Assembly (NCBI GenBank): GCA_025144025.1
Contig: JALXWS010000007.1
Location: 1 to 64,000, forward strand
Source: Corynebacterium sp. p3-SID1241
GTDB taxonomy: Bacteria; Actinomycetota; Actinomycetes; Mycobacteriales; Mycobacteriaceae
Direction of reading: 5' to 3'
Length of the DNA: 64,000 nt
The notes below the pieces were generated by a model that had not been told where the DNA came from, did not search any database, and saw only the letters and a program-made list of their open reading frames with translations. Position 1 is the stretch's first letter, and each line of letters starts with the position of its first letter. Positions 20,101-28,583 of this stretch are shown one piece after another. The position numbers and the translations under genes are program-made.

Positions 20101-23100
20101 CTTCACACTTCAAGTTGTAGGTGACGTCTTCGGACATGGTGGAGCGCCCAAGCTGATTTTGTGAGATGGTGATGCCATCACCAGCTGCGGCAAAACTATT
20201 CGTGATCTGAACAGAATTCTCTTCTTTGTCCACATCCAGTGTTTGCTCGGCTGCATCGGTGGACCATAGAATGCCGGATCCAGTTTTCGGGGTTTTCTCA
20301 CTAAAAGTACAGGAATTTCCATACGGGACTCCCATGTAACCACCCTGATCATTTACCAAAGCGGCTAGTTTGGGATCTGTAATGTCGGCTTTCAGCTTCT
20401 GATTTTCGCCATCGGCCAGCGTCACAGTTCCGGTCAGATCGACGTTTTGGAATTCCCCAGGGGAGGTTTCTACCGTGCGGACGCCACACCTAAAGCCCAG
20501 CTGGTAGTTTGCAGGCAAGCGGCTTAAATCTATTTCATTATCGGGCGAAATGGCCTTAGCTACATCTACCGTGCCCAACTTATTTACGTAGTGGTTCGAT
20601 ACAATGACTCGGTTCTGAAGTGCTCCTTCTGCAGCATTAACTTTAAGAACAGGAGAGCTTTTAGCTTCTTCGTTTTCCAAATTCTTGACATTGTCAGAAG
20701 AATCGGATGACCTTACGGTAGTCGAATCCAGATTCGCTGCAGACTGCTCATTAACGGGCTTTTCAAAGACCACGCAATCCGAATTGATCCGTACATCCTT
20801 GATTTTTCCAGCATTCTCCTCACCAGCTGCGATTTCGAGGTCTCCCTCTTTTTTGCTGGAGCTGTCTCCAGGGACCTCACACCTGTAGTGAACTGGAAAA
20901 GTGTCATCTTGGCCGATCAGCGCCGCCGCGGGTCCCGTGACTTGTTTGATGACACTGACGTCCCGGGATTTATACGAATAACGCGCCTCGATATGCGTAT
21001 CAGATTGGCTCGGTGCAGAACCGTCGGTGTAATCCGGCAATCGCAGCAGGTAAGAACCATCGTCTCGGACGCCAATTTCTTTTCCGTCAGCTTCGGTTAC
21101 GGTACGGCCATCGAAGCTAATAGTCTTGGCCTCTTCTTCATTCAAGCCAGATAGAGGACGCAGAAAACAATCACGCTCTACCGGCACACCCTCGAAGCGA
21201 ACGGACCCATTGAGCTCGTCATTAGATCCCTGTGCATTTAAGACGAGAGTCTTGCTGTAGTCAGTTCCCTGGCAGCGCAACTCGAAGCGGTAATCTCTTG
21301 GGCTTCCCAGTTCGCTTACGGGGTCGCCCGCAATGTGCTTGGACACGTTTATGGTGCCGGTTCTATAGTCGTACTTGTTGTTTATATCAGCTCTAGAAGA
21401 GCCAGCAGTACCGTTTGTTCCCTCCTTTAAGGTAAGAGTTTTCTTCGCTTCCTTGTTGCTAACGGGAACCTCGTCCCCATTTACTGTCACTTTTAGCGAT
21501 TCACCTGAAAAAGCTGGCTCTTGGTCGACGAACTTCTCTGTAACGTCGCAGGTAGATCCCGCTGGCAAACCTTGCACAGTATTGGTTTGGCCAGCAGTAA
21601 GATCTACCCCATCATTCAACTTAATTGCAGGAAAAGCTTTACTGAAACCAGCCGGTTCCTTGCAACTATATTCAATCCTGAACCGACGGTTTTGAACGTC
21701 AGAAAAACCCTGGGCAGTGCCATCAACCGTCTTTTGAAGAGCTAGCGATGCTGCCTTGAAACGCGGTTTCCACGTCACTTTACATGAAACCGGTATAGAC
21801 CTTTCATTGTTATAAACAAGTTTAGAGGTGCCTGAGCTTGCATCATTTTCGAGCGTAAAGCCAGCAGGAGCTTGGTTTTCAGTGATGGTAAAGCTACCGC
21901 TACTCGAGTCAGTGAGCGTACACTTCCACTCTGGTGAATAGCGAGCAAATGCTTTATCTTTTTCTTTCCCTGAGGCAGTAGACTCAAAGACCATCTGATC
22001 AGCAGCCTTAGTTCCTTGGCTATCCGAAGCGTCCATCCGACGCACTTGCTGGGTATATATTCCATCACCCTGGTACGGCACGGCGGTCTCTTGACCGTTA
22101 TCACGGATGGCCATGCCGAAATCAAAGCTCGTCGCCTGCCCCGTAGCCGCCTGCTCCATCGAAGTATCAGTCGGCTCTACCCCACCCGTCATACGTCCGA
22201 TGTTGATAGCAAGCGCGAACGCCTGAAATTCCTTACGCGTAAAAAGGCCTACATCTAAATTGGAAATCCCATCACCACCAAGCAGATACGAGCCTGCATT
22301 TTTCCAATTGGTGTTATCGAAGCAAAAGAAGTCCTTTTGGGTAATATCAGCCTCGCCATAATAGTCCTCTATCGCTGGCCCAAACCGGTTTGGTCGGCTG
22401 CCTCCGCGATCATTTGGATCGCAGGCCTTCACGTAGCCGTTTGGGGTAAAACGCGTAAACAATGAAACCTTTGACGGATCATTTGGTGTATCTACGCTTA
22501 GCCCTTCGCCACGTGTAACAGCGCTGCCGGTGTCATGCGTTTGCGCAGCGTCCATGACGTTCAGGCGGTAGTTGGAAACGGTTTTCTGCGTTTGTTTATC
22601 TTTTAGAGCGATATTGCGAAATTCAAACTTCGTCATTTGGCTCGTGTCGGTGATTCCAGCACCTTTAAATGACAGCCCAGGGGAGTTTAAATTGTCATTC
22701 GCAGTCCTCGTAAAGTAATCATTTCCGTCAATAGAGCCGCCAAAAACTGAATCGGCGATTCGATCACGCTGAATATTTAACAGGTCTTTATCTCTGTTCC
22801 ATACGGACCGGTCATTCCTATTAGGATTCTCATTCCGCTGGCTAATGTCGAAACTTAGCTCATACCGGCCCAAGTCTTTTGTAATACGTCTTGGAACCGT
22901 AGAGGTATAGCCATCTGGACTACCGGGAAGTTTCTGAGTCTGGCTGCTAATCTTCTCTATAATCCCGCTGAGGTCGATCCAACAAAGCTGGTTAGCGTAG
23001 GCTTCAGCAGGCCCTGAGCCACGCCGAAAAGAACACTTATTGTAAACACTCTCATTTGTTGACCAGCCCTTATTTTGGGGCGTAGCGCTAGGGGAAGTAG

Positions 23101-23308
23101 TGCCCGTTTGCGCCTCGGCCGAAGGGGTAATCTGCTCGGAAAAAGGACCTATAGGAAAAACTGTAAGAACAAGGGTGATCACAGCAACCATCCACGCGGC
23201 GAAACCACCTTGAATATTTGCTTTTGCTTGCATACCTGCTCCTAAAGACGTCGTGCTGGAATTAGAGTGAAAATTGTCGCGGAAACGAGAAAGTGCAAGA
23301 TTATTCAT
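17147..23308 (-). CDS. Giant LPxTG pilus tip adhesin with about ten repeated Ig-like (DUF5979-type) domains
   Basis: About 2053 residues from ATG 23308; GTG 23323 is an alternative, and both overlap the base-pilin gene. A long N terminus with a hydrophobic segment (about 35-55) and an AEA cleavage-like site suggests secretion. Residues about 80-520 are an unrecognised region, possibly the receptor-binding head. From about 525 to 1880, roughly ten modules of 110-150 residues recur, each with a Lys-rich first strand, a YxC or FxC strand, and a C-x-V/I-x-E strand near the end, as in DUF5979 domains. Then comes a DUF11/CARDB-like module and the sorting signal LPDTG at about 2017, a membrane helix and an acidic tail. 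It resembles SpaC/SpaF/SpaG tip pilins in position, not in close sequence. Confidence 0.85.
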   Translation of the reverse strand: MNNLALSRFRDNFHSNSSTTSLGAGMQAKANIQGGFAAWMVAVITLVLTVFPIGPFSEQITPSAEAQTGTTSPSATPQNKGWSTNESVYNKCSFRRGSGPAEAYANQLCWIDLSGIIEKISSQTQKLPGSPDGYTSTVPRRITKDLGRYELSFDISQRNENPNRNDRSVWNRDKDLLNIQRDRIADSVFGGSIDGNDYFTRTANDNLNSPGLSFKGAGITDTSQMTKFEFRNIALKDKQTQKTVSNYRLNVMDAAQTHDTGSAVTRGEGLSVDTPNDPSKVSLFTRFTPNGYVKACDPNDRGGSRPNRFGPAIEDYYGEADITQKDFFCFDNTNWKNAGSYLLGGDGISNLDVGLFTRKEFQAFALAINIGRMTGGVEPTDTSMEQAATGQATSFDFGMAIRDNGQETAVPYQGDGIYTQQVRRMDASDSQGTKAADQMVFESTASGKEKDKAFARYSPEWKCTLTDSSSGSFTITENQAPAGFTLENDASSGTSKLVYNNERSIPVSCKVTWKPRFKAASLALQKTVDGTAQGFSDVQNRRFRIEYSCKEPAGFSKAFPAIKLNDGVDLTAGQTNTVQGLPAGSTCDVTEKFVDQEPAFSGESLKVTVNGDEVPVSNKEAKKTLTLKEGTNGTAGSSRADINNKYDYRTGTINVSKHIAGDPVSELGSPRDYRFELRCQGTDYSKTLVLNAQGSNDELNGSVRFEGVPVERDCFLRPLSGLNEEEAKTISFDGRTVTEADGKEIGVRDDGSYLLRLPDYTDGSAPSQSDTHIEARYSYKSRDVSVIKQVTGPAAALIGQDDTFPVHYRCEVPGDSSSKKEGDLEIAAGEENAGKIKDVRINSDCVVFEKPVNEQSAANLDSTTVRSSDSSDNVKNLENEEAKSSPVLKVNAAEGALQNRVIVSNHYVNKLGTVDVAKAISPDNEIDLSRLPANYQLGFRCGVRTVETSPGEFQNVDLTGTVTLADGENQKLKADITDPKLAALVNDQGGYMGVPYGNSCTFSEKTPKTGSGILWSTDAAEQTLDVDKEENSVQITNSFAAAGDGITISQNQLGRSTMSEDVTYNLKCEDNGSPVDLGQFGSFTLGKDKQSITIPSTIATQGLTCSLQEATKDPGTRTKDGKSFEIDRDSTVSVDGNQEAFEDEAQIDSGSFEVGDQTVVTVSHDYNYVPRKVSATKNVEFDTNTGDYISEVRKNVKYNRLFDVQLTCTPPDGGSQISVSGKVSSQHSNDTGSQNISVDQIPDGSECTVAEGPTSAAEGIDFKQEVEADGNRRERSVDFTVTGDTPVTLINTYSRRLAKVDLTKIANTPIDIEATFPGRDKSEIYYTHTFNMTCKDPEGTEQESGELPPIAARTITGPGETEFAEVPVGASCQITGDKFGQLDLEKDDADGTKLQTHLRPEKVEWQLRREDQTSKTDTDLDDGETTSESFTVKDDEDNGGPGNDIDLTNYYQFVKSKMKMSKKIEAQPADLALLRKEKPDFNFRYQCKGAGYSRSDLGLPARLNAGDTEKFADGSLHFISDEVEVPSGAWCTVTEVEPSSTPSALEWSADSSTVAKRVNGENEPAASYDFVNRYKRRTAPVRLAALQEGYARGIESASYSMNVVCKPQDEGDSEFTKNVEIPVARTNSLDTVAGEKEPTAGEVVDLPVGYDCTLDMNNSSALKPRPQLEVTQGQRSPYVEFGTWFNGQPSESNPDRKIATVGADEVTPEMKKNTYDFSIPDDVRSVSGAPVMTVASEAMNLRAKVDVSFKKVTRGAAGKDRKFDFVTSCGDSFQLSDGQTHQIKSVDVDRECEIYENESEDGTTPIISYEDLPSDTRLLNVHAVNGIKSEGQASGSYWGFNVAPVADAADTSTSGPKWALTAVNLYPGVKLKKTIDGAPISSVTGAVADTAVLADDAETMRFHYSVTNDGAFPIKELGIQEPELAGYTLIAGDGQEYKVDQEGRIPREVCSFGDSALPVDGTRECSFDVKIDASKEETYTYRGTATLTGMTAGADMKVTAEDGYGAIRLSKSLGFLLPDTGMQTLVWALLLGLILLAVGLWYYLRNRDEDEEE

Positions 23309-24587
23309 TCTCTTCACCGTCACTCTCTCTACGGCGTAATAACAGAATGCCGATGAAAATAGCTAGGACAGCCAATCCAAACAGGCCGATTATATTAGCG
23401 CCGGTTTCAGCCAGTCCACCCAAAAAGCCGCTACTTTGTTCCCCGCCGGAGTGATCGGATTGTTGAGTATTTTGTGCTTGTCTACCTGGCGCTTCTGATT
23501 GGTCGCTATTTTCGTCAGAAGAGTCCGGACGAGGGAAAAAGTTGCCGAGCCATCCGCGGTTGCTATTATTCTTGCCTTTGTTGTCTCCTGGCGACGGAGT
23601 ATGGGGGACATTGCCGTTCCTGAGGAACACCGACACCTTTTCTGATTCAAGAGGTCCAGGCAGACCGTCACATCCCTCTTCCGAGGGCTCAGAACTCTCC
23701 TTGGAAAAGCTGGGTAAGCAGTATCCATCGGGTGAAAACTTTGCAGAGTTATATATCGGGGACGAAATGTCCGCGCTTTCGCGTACGAAGGTCTTGAGCT
23801 CAAAGGATAGTGAAGCCTCTGGGTGCCCTTTCCGGAGCTTCGAGATTTTCTGCAAGCCGGCTCGAGTCAGAGAAAATACTACGGTATTTCCGTGCTGCGA
23901 TATGTGAAAGTCATCTTCCGAAAGCGCGAACTGTCCAGTTGCGTTTCGAATCTCAGCGAATTCGATCTCTCGAAACTCCAAGCGCCCATCCAAAGAGTCA
24001 AAGACCGAATACTGATACAGCTTCCCAGATTTGTCTGTGGGTGGCAGGTCTGTCGAGATTTTGAAACGAACCTCTTGCCCTGGCGAAGCTTGAGTCACCG
24101 AAGCACTCTTCAAGATACTAGGCGCCTGAGTCTTTGCCTGCACTCGCGTTGTTTGCCCTCGATAGATGTACACAAGGAATGGCTGAATATGCGTTACCGC
24201 TTGGTTTCCAACGTGTCGACTGGCTTCAGAGATTTGATAAACCCCAACATCAAGTCCATCAAAATGAGCAACTCCAGCTGGGTCTGTAGTTGCGGAACGA
24301 GGAGTCCCTAGAGGATGATCGGCATCTGTCGTCAACAACGACGGATCCGCTACCGCCAGCTCTCCGAGCTTGGAATTATTGTTTTCGGTGATGCCTTCAA
24401 TTTTTCGCGCTTGAAGGACGGCAGAATCCTCTGCCGGATTAAATAGCTCGCTCGCGGGCTTTGTAACCTCAAGTGCACCAAATTCTGTAGCATCCGCTGA
24501 GGCTGGCCGAACCATTAGAAAAACAAATAGGTATAGGCACGCCAGCATAAGGCCCGCAATTGCGCTCTTTTTCCCAGTCATGCCCAT
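23301..24587 (-). CDS. Minor/base pilin with LAETG sorting signal
   Basis: A 428-residue secreted protein. The signal peptide is at 1-31 (hydrophobic LMLACLYLFVFLM, cleavage near ASADA). One Cna-B-like or fimbrial domain lies at about 35-150 (DPAGVAHFDGLDVGVYQISE) and a second at about 155-300 (VTQASPGQEVRFKISTD). A Ser/Gln/Gly-rich linker follows, with the sorting signal LAETG at 392-396, a membrane helix and RRR. Proline is replaced by alanine in the LPxTG motif, as in the SpaB-type base pilins of C. diphtheriae. AGGAAC lies just upstream of ATG 24587. It probably ends polymerisation and anchors the fibre to the wall. Confidence 0.85.
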   Translation of the reverse strand: MGMTGKKSAIAGLMLACLYLFVFLMVRPASADATEFGALEVTKPASELFNPAEDSAVLQARKIEGITENNNSKLGELAVADPSLLTTDADHPLGTPRSATTDPAGVAHFDGLDVGVYQISEASRHVGNQAVTHIQPFLVYIYRGQTTRVQAKTQAPSILKSASVTQASPGQEVRFKISTDLPPTDKSGKLYQYSVFDSLDGRLEFREIEFAEIRNATGQFALSEDDFHISQHGNTVVFSLTRAGLQKISKLRKGHPEASLSFELKTFVRESADISSPIYNSAKFSPDGYCLPSFSKESSEPSEEGCDGLPGPLESEKVSVFLRNGNVPHTPSPGDNKGKNNSNRGWLGNFFPRPDSSDENSDQSEAPGRQAQNTQQSDHSGGEQSSGFLGGLAETGANIIGLFGLAVLAIFIGILLLRRRESDGEENE

Positions 24588-24602
24588 GAAAGTTCCTATT
24601 GC

Positions 24603-25478
24603 CTAATTTTCCGCTTCGAATTTAGAGTTTTCTTTGCGCTTTTTGCGCTGCCGCCACAGCCACCACAGCAAGTAAAAGATGATAAGAAGTGCCAGAATGA
24701 TCGCTATGGTCATCCACAATTGCCACGGTGAGTTGATGTGATCATCGTAGTTACTCGGCAGCTCTGTTCTTTCACCGTGTACGAGGAGTCGGTGACTGTT
24801 AATGCCATAAGGAGTACAGGTAACAAGCGTGAGTAAATCCTTTCCTTCTACGGGTTCAATCCTGTCTATTTCTGAAGGAAGAACTTTCTCAATTGAAGTG
24901 ACCTTATACGCCAAAGGCTTACCCATAACCTCAACGGTGAAAACGTCCCCATTTTTCATGTGTGTGAGGTTGTCAAACATCGTTAAGGTGGCTAAGCCCG
25001 CATGCCCTGTCAATACAGAGTGAGAGCCCTCGCCGCCTACGGGCAACGCAGTTCCGTACAAGTGGCCCACTCCATGAGACAACACGCTTGTCGACGTCCC
25101 GTGATAAACCGGCAGGTCGATACCTACCGAGGGCGCTCGGACGCGTGCCATTGGCAGCATTAAGCTGAGAATGCTTTCGTACTCCTTGTACTGCGGCGAG
25201 TCAGTATCCGGCCCATTGAGCCAGGGATCAGGAGCCCCGACCTCGGGCAGTGTCTCGTTATACGCCCGGGCTCGAGCAAACTCAGCGTACTTTTGTTCGC
25301 TGGGTAACGCGGCAACTTCCGCAGAGTACTTATCCGCGATGCGCTGCTGTTCGAGGTTTTTGTAGTAAGTAAGCACTACTGGGGAGAGGAACACGACAAG
25401 TGCTAAGACCAAGTAAACAATCGAGCGAAACCGCCGTTTGGAAACGCGCTGCCCTTCTGGTTGCTTCACACGAGCCAT
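24603..25478 (-). CDS. Class C sortase (pilin polymerase)
   Basis: A 291-residue sortase from ATG 25478 (MARVKQPEG), with GGGAAG upstream. An N-terminal helix covers about 19-38 and a C-terminal helix about 254-274. The lid motif DPW (84-86) is the Asp-Pro-aromatic plug of class C sortases. The catalytic residues are His159 (TGHAGL), Cys221 (LVTCTPYGI) and Arg230. It lies between the backbone pilin and base pilin genes and should link backbone subunits through their pilin-motif lysine and LPATG signal. Confidence 0.92.
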   Translation of the reverse strand: MARVKQPEGQRVSKRRFRSIVYLVLALVVFLSPVVLTYYKNLEQQRIADKYSAEVAALPSEQKYAEFARARAYNETLPEVGAPDPWLNGPDTDSPQYKEYESILSLMLPMARVRAPSVGIDLPVYHGTSTSVLSHGVGHLYGTALPVGGEGSHSVLTGHAGLATLTMFDNLTHMKNGDVFTVEVMGKPLAYKVTSIEKVLPSEIDRIEPVEGKDLLTLVTCTPYGINSHRLLVHGERTELPSNYDDHINSPWQLWMTIAIILALLIIFYLLWWLWRQRKKRKENSKFEAEN

Positions 25479-25535
25479 GCCCACTTCCCTTCCGGCCCCA
25501 AAGCTACTGATGAGGCCGTCTCTTACCTCTTTCTT

Positions 25536-27071
25536 TTATGCAGCAGAACGGGAATCCTTATAGGAGGTATAGATACCGCGAGCCAGCAGCGCGAGACCAA
25601 CGAGGAAGACCAAAATTATGCCCCACGCACCGGTTGCCGGAAGCTGTCCTAGGACCGAGTTACGCTGGTTGTCCACCGTGACGGCCAAGGTCTTTGCAGC
25701 TGGGTCGACGGTAACGTGCTGCGGAACCTCGTTGCGGACGAAGTTTTTCGGTGCCTTTGTCTCAAGTACGCAGTAGTCCTTGGACTTGACGCCGGTCTCA
25801 GCTGCGAAAGACTGGATCGGAATGGCATAACCCGCCGCTTTAGCCTCTAGGTTCGGGGCGGTACCCGTGGAGTCACCAGTCTTAATGGTGGTTCCCGGGG
25901 TTCCTTCAGCGGTGGTAGCCATGTTCAGTGGGGAACCGAGTAGCTGCCAGTTGTCGTCCTCCTGCTTACACTGGTAGAGCTCAAACTCAGCGCCATCGAG
26001 CGAATCGCCTTCTTTGGCATTGCCAGAAGTCTTCGTGATAGTCAAGTTACCGAAGATGGTCTTGGTCGGGTTATCTTCTTCTTCATCCGGCGTTGCTGGG
26101 TCATCACCGTTGGTATCTACCTCAGCACCGTTGGGAAGAAGGATCTTCGCGGTGTTAGTGATTTCACCGCTTTCCGGAGCCTTAGTAATGGTTGCCGGGA
26201 ACTCAACGAGAACCTTCAGTCCCGGAGCCGACTTGCGGGCTTCCTGCAGCTTGGACAAGCCATCCTTAGTGAACTCCACCTGCAGAGTATTGGTGGCATC
26301 ATCCAAGGTGATGTTGTAATCGCCCGAGGCCAGCGTTGCGCCATTGGTAGCCCCCTCAAGAGACACCTTCACATCCTCAGGCTTTACAGACAATGCTGAG
26401 TTGAGAGGATCTTGAATGATGAAGCGGCTGAGTGTTTCGGCCGGTACTGGGGCGTTAACGGTGTAGGTCAGCTGCTTGCCGATGGTGGCATCGGCATCTT
26501 TAACCTGCTTGGAAGGTACGATATTCTGGTTCTTGGGTTTTACATCTTGCGTGTAGACCCATTCTCCATTCTCATCATGCGGCAACGTTACAAGGAATGG
26601 CGGTGCAGTGGTGTAACCATTTCGGCTAATTTCGGTGACCTTGTAGGCGCCGACTTTCAGGCCGTCCTGCTCAGAATCGAAGGTGACCTTGCCATCGTCT
26701 CCGGTCTTCTTGGTCTTCTCGGTGAAGTCGCCATCAATTGGAGCGTTCTCCGCGGTGTAACCGGCCAGCTTCTTCCACCCTTCTTGAGTGGTTAGGTCCA
26801 CGTCCACGCGCTCGATTTTGAATTGGGTGCCGCTTAGCGGTGTACTCGTATCCCCCGGATCACCCAAGTATTTAGTAATGGTGAGTTTAACATCGGCGTT
26901 AGCGTCGATAACTGCAGTATTGCTTGGGGTGACCGGGGCGGGGGCCGTCTCCACCCCAGCTTCAGGGGCTGTGGTGTTTTGAGCAAATGCAGGTGCGGCG
27001 AAGCCAGTGCCAAAGACGGAGAGAGTGCCAACCGCGATTACCGCAGCAAGACGGGTGGAAACTTTATTCAT
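25536..27071 (-). CDS. Major (backbone) pilin, SpaA/SpaD/SpaH type
   Basis: A 511-residue precursor from ATG 27071, preceded by AGGAA. The signal peptide is at 1-30 (cleavage after AFA). The D1-like Cna-B domain is at about 60-175, ending in the pilin motif WVYTQDVKPKNQ, where Lys180 is the probable acceptor. A central domain lies at about 185-355. The last Cna-B domain, at about 358-470, has the E-box YCVLETKAPKNF (Glu437). The sorting signal LPATG is at 477-481, then a membrane helix and a basic tail. It is first in the operon, followed by its sortase after 57 bases. GC content is visibly lower than in flanking housekeeping genes. Confidence 0.93.
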   Translation of the reverse strand: MNKVSTRLAAVIAVGTLSVFGTGFAAPAFAQNTTAPEAGVETAPAPVTPSNTAVIDANADVKLTITKYLGDPGDTSTPLSGTQFKIERVDVDLTTQEGWKKLAGYTAENAPIDGDFTEKTKKTGDDGKVTFDSEQDGLKVGAYKVTEISRNGYTTAPPFLVTLPHDENGEWVYTQDVKPKNQNIVPSKQVKDADATIGKQLTYTVNAPVPAETLSRFIIQDPLNSALSVKPEDVKVSLEGATNGATLASGDYNITLDDATNTLQVEFTKDGLSKLQEARKSAPGLKVLVEFPATITKAPESGEITNTAKILLPNGAEVDTNGDDPATPDEEEDNPTKTIFGNLTITKTSGNAKEGDSLDGAEFELYQCKQEDDNWQLLGSPLNMATTAEGTPGTTIKTGDSTGTAPNLEAKAAGYAIPIQSFAAETGVKSKDYCVLETKAPKNFVRNEVPQHVTVDPAAKTLAVTVDNQRNSVLGQLPATGAWGIILVFLVGLALLARGIYTSYKDSRSAA

Positions 27072-27380
27072 GGGGTTCCTATCTTCCATGTCATGGAAAC
27101 TAAGGCGATATCTTAACGCCCTCACAGCGATTCGTATTAATCGTACATTTCTTTCTGTACGCTGGCAACACTATAGGAAGTAAGTTATTCGCATTTTGAG
27201 TGCTCTAACCAAACATACAGAATTAAAAACTTTTAACCAGGGCTTTACTGTGACAATATGCCGACCCGCACAAAACCCTTGGCACATACCCTCCACTTTG
27301 CGAATAGGATATTTTCCGCTCCAACTTCTTAAGCACAGCCCTGAGAGAACTACTACAGCTACAGTCGTACTTCACTGAGT
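27072..27380 (-). promoter_or_regulatory. Pilus operon upstream region with inverted repeat
   Basis: These 309 AT-rich bases lie between the backbone pilin and the small regulator gene, with no credible ORF. CGTACA (27142-27147) and TGTACG (27156-27161) form a perfect inverted repeat with an 8-base T/C-rich spacer, about 75 bases upstream of the pilin ATG. This is a plausible operator for the pilus operon. The promoter must lie around it, but several TA-rich hexamers compete and I cannot choose one. Confidence 0.4.
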
Positions 27381-27689
27381 CTACGAGCCAAATCCTACGA
27401 CTATCCTATCGAGGCACTCCAGATATTCGGCATATACCTTTCGCCCTTTTCTTGATAAGGAAAGATCGGTGATTGGGGTTTTGCCATCAAAGGCTTTTGA
27501 TACATTGACCAGCCCAGCCTCTTCGAGCGCGCCTACCGCCTTTGATAAGGCCGGATAGCCTACGCCCATATAGGCCTTCAAGGTTTGATAGTTAGCTGTA
27601 TCCACGGAATTAAGGCAGGCCATCACGGCCAAGCGTTTAGGTGAATGCACCAGGGACAGCAACCCCTGCAAGGCTGATACAAATTCCAT
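27381..27689 (-). CDS. Small winged-helix transcriptional regulator
   Basis: A 102-residue protein from ATG 27689 (MEFVSALQGLLSLVHSPKRL), the codon overlapping the TGA of the upstream membrane-protein gene (TGATG). The pattern SPKRLAVMACLNSV ... TLKAYMGVGYPALSKAVGAL EEAGLVNVSK (about residues 15-75) is a winged helix of the MarR/ArsR-like type found as short transcriptional regulators in actinobacteria. It lies directly upstream of the pilus operon on the same strand and may control it. No metal-binding Cys/His cluster is visible. Confidence 0.75.
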   Translation of the reverse strand: MEFVSALQGLLSLVHSPKRLAVMACLNSVDTANYQTLKAYMGVGYPALSKAVGALEEAGLVNVSKAFDGKTPITDLSLSRKGRKVYAEYLECLDRIVVGFGS

Positions 27690-28129
27690 CAGCTTCCCAC
27701 CCGAATTTTCCAGGCAGCAAGAAAAGCCAAGGGAAGTCCGGCTGCACCAGCCAACAGTGCAGCCAAAACTACATCGAAGCCCCCGCCACCACTCAAGTAT
27801 GGCCAAAAGAATTCAGCGATGGCGGCAAACAGCATCGAAAAAATGGTGACAACGACATAACGGATCCGCCAACCGCGCGGTTGTACACCGCGATTAGACA
27901 CAATACGTACCGCTACCCCTATAGCAAGCCCAACAAACAGCAGCGGAACTAGGAAATATATAGTCGCCGAACTCCACGACTGCCCATCCTTGGCCAGTAG
28001 TCGAACCCACACAAACAACACAATGAGCACAGCGAATAAGAACAGCCACATTCCTTCGCGGCGGGACACCCCTTCTGGCCGCTTGGTACTATTTGCCTTT
28101 ACCTTCGTACTGAATCGACTCGACTCCAT
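27689..28129 (-). CDS. Membrane protein coupled to the winged-helix regulator
   Basis: A 146-residue protein with a basic N terminus (about 1-25) and four predicted membrane helices (about 27-45, 57-78, 90-109, 117-140). I do not recognise a family. Its stop overlaps the start of the regulator gene, suggesting they act together, perhaps with the membrane protein modulating the regulator as in other small wHTH and membrane-protein pairs. It may have entered with the pilus island, since it lies on the island side of rpmA and has similarly lower GC. Confidence 0.7.
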   Translation of the reverse strand: MESSRFSTKVKANSTKRPEGVSRREGMWLFLFAVLIVLFVWVRLLAKDGQSWSSATIYFLVPLLFVGLAIGVAVRIVSNRGVQPRGWRIRYVVVTIFSMLFAAIAEFFWPYLSGGGGFDVVLAALLAGAAGLPLAFLAAWKIRVGS

Positions 28130-28207
28130 GGCTCTCCCCCATCGTGATAGTTTCTTAAAATATAACCACTTTCTAGTTTGGAAACAAGGAGCCCCTTAAA
28201 ACAAGAA

Positions 28208-28245
28208 AATCCTCGATCCACCCTCACCGGGGCAGATCGAGGATT
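28208..28245 (-). terminator. Intrinsic terminator after rpmA
   Basis: AATCCTCGATC (28208-28218) and GATCGAGGATT (28235-28245) form a perfect 11-bp stem with a 16-base loop. On the minus strand it is followed by a T-rich tract (TTTTCTTGTTTT). It ends the rplU-rpmA transcript and marks the right edge of the pilus island. Confidence 0.85.
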
Positions 28246-28263
28246 AGCCTCATCGGCCTGAAG

Positions 28264-28542
28264 TTAAGCAGTCGCCTCTGCAGCAACCTCTTCAGCCGGA
28301 ACGATGTTGACCATACGACGGCCGCGCTTGATACCGAACTCAACGGAGCCAGCTGCAAGCGCGAACAGAGTATCGTCGCCGCCGCGGCCTACGTTCTCAC
28401 CTGGGTGGAACTTGGTACCGCGCTGACGCACGATGATCTCGCCGGCATTAACCTGCTGACCACCGAAGCGCTTGACACCGAGACGCTTGGACTCGGAATC
28501 GCGACCGTTGCTGGAGCTGGAAGCACCCTTCTTGTGTGCCAT
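28264..28542 (-). CDS. rpmA: 50S ribosomal protein bL27
   Basis: A 92-residue L27 with the family start [20 protein letters not shown] and [20 protein letters not shown]. It stabilises tRNA at the peptidyl-transferase centre. There is no N-terminal cleavage extension of the kind seen in Firmicutes. The C-terminal tail is Ala/Glu-rich. It follows rplU by 41 bases. Its usual downstream partner obg is about 12 kb away because of the pilus insertion. Confidence 0.97.
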   Translation of the reverse strand: MAHKKGASSSSNGRDSESKRLGVKRFGGQQVNAGEIIVRQRGTKFHPGENVGRGGDDTLFALAAGSVEFGIKRGRRMVNIVPAEEVAAEATA

Positions 28543-28583
28543 GTGGTTTCCCTCCTTTAGGGATAATTACAGCCGGTTAAGGC

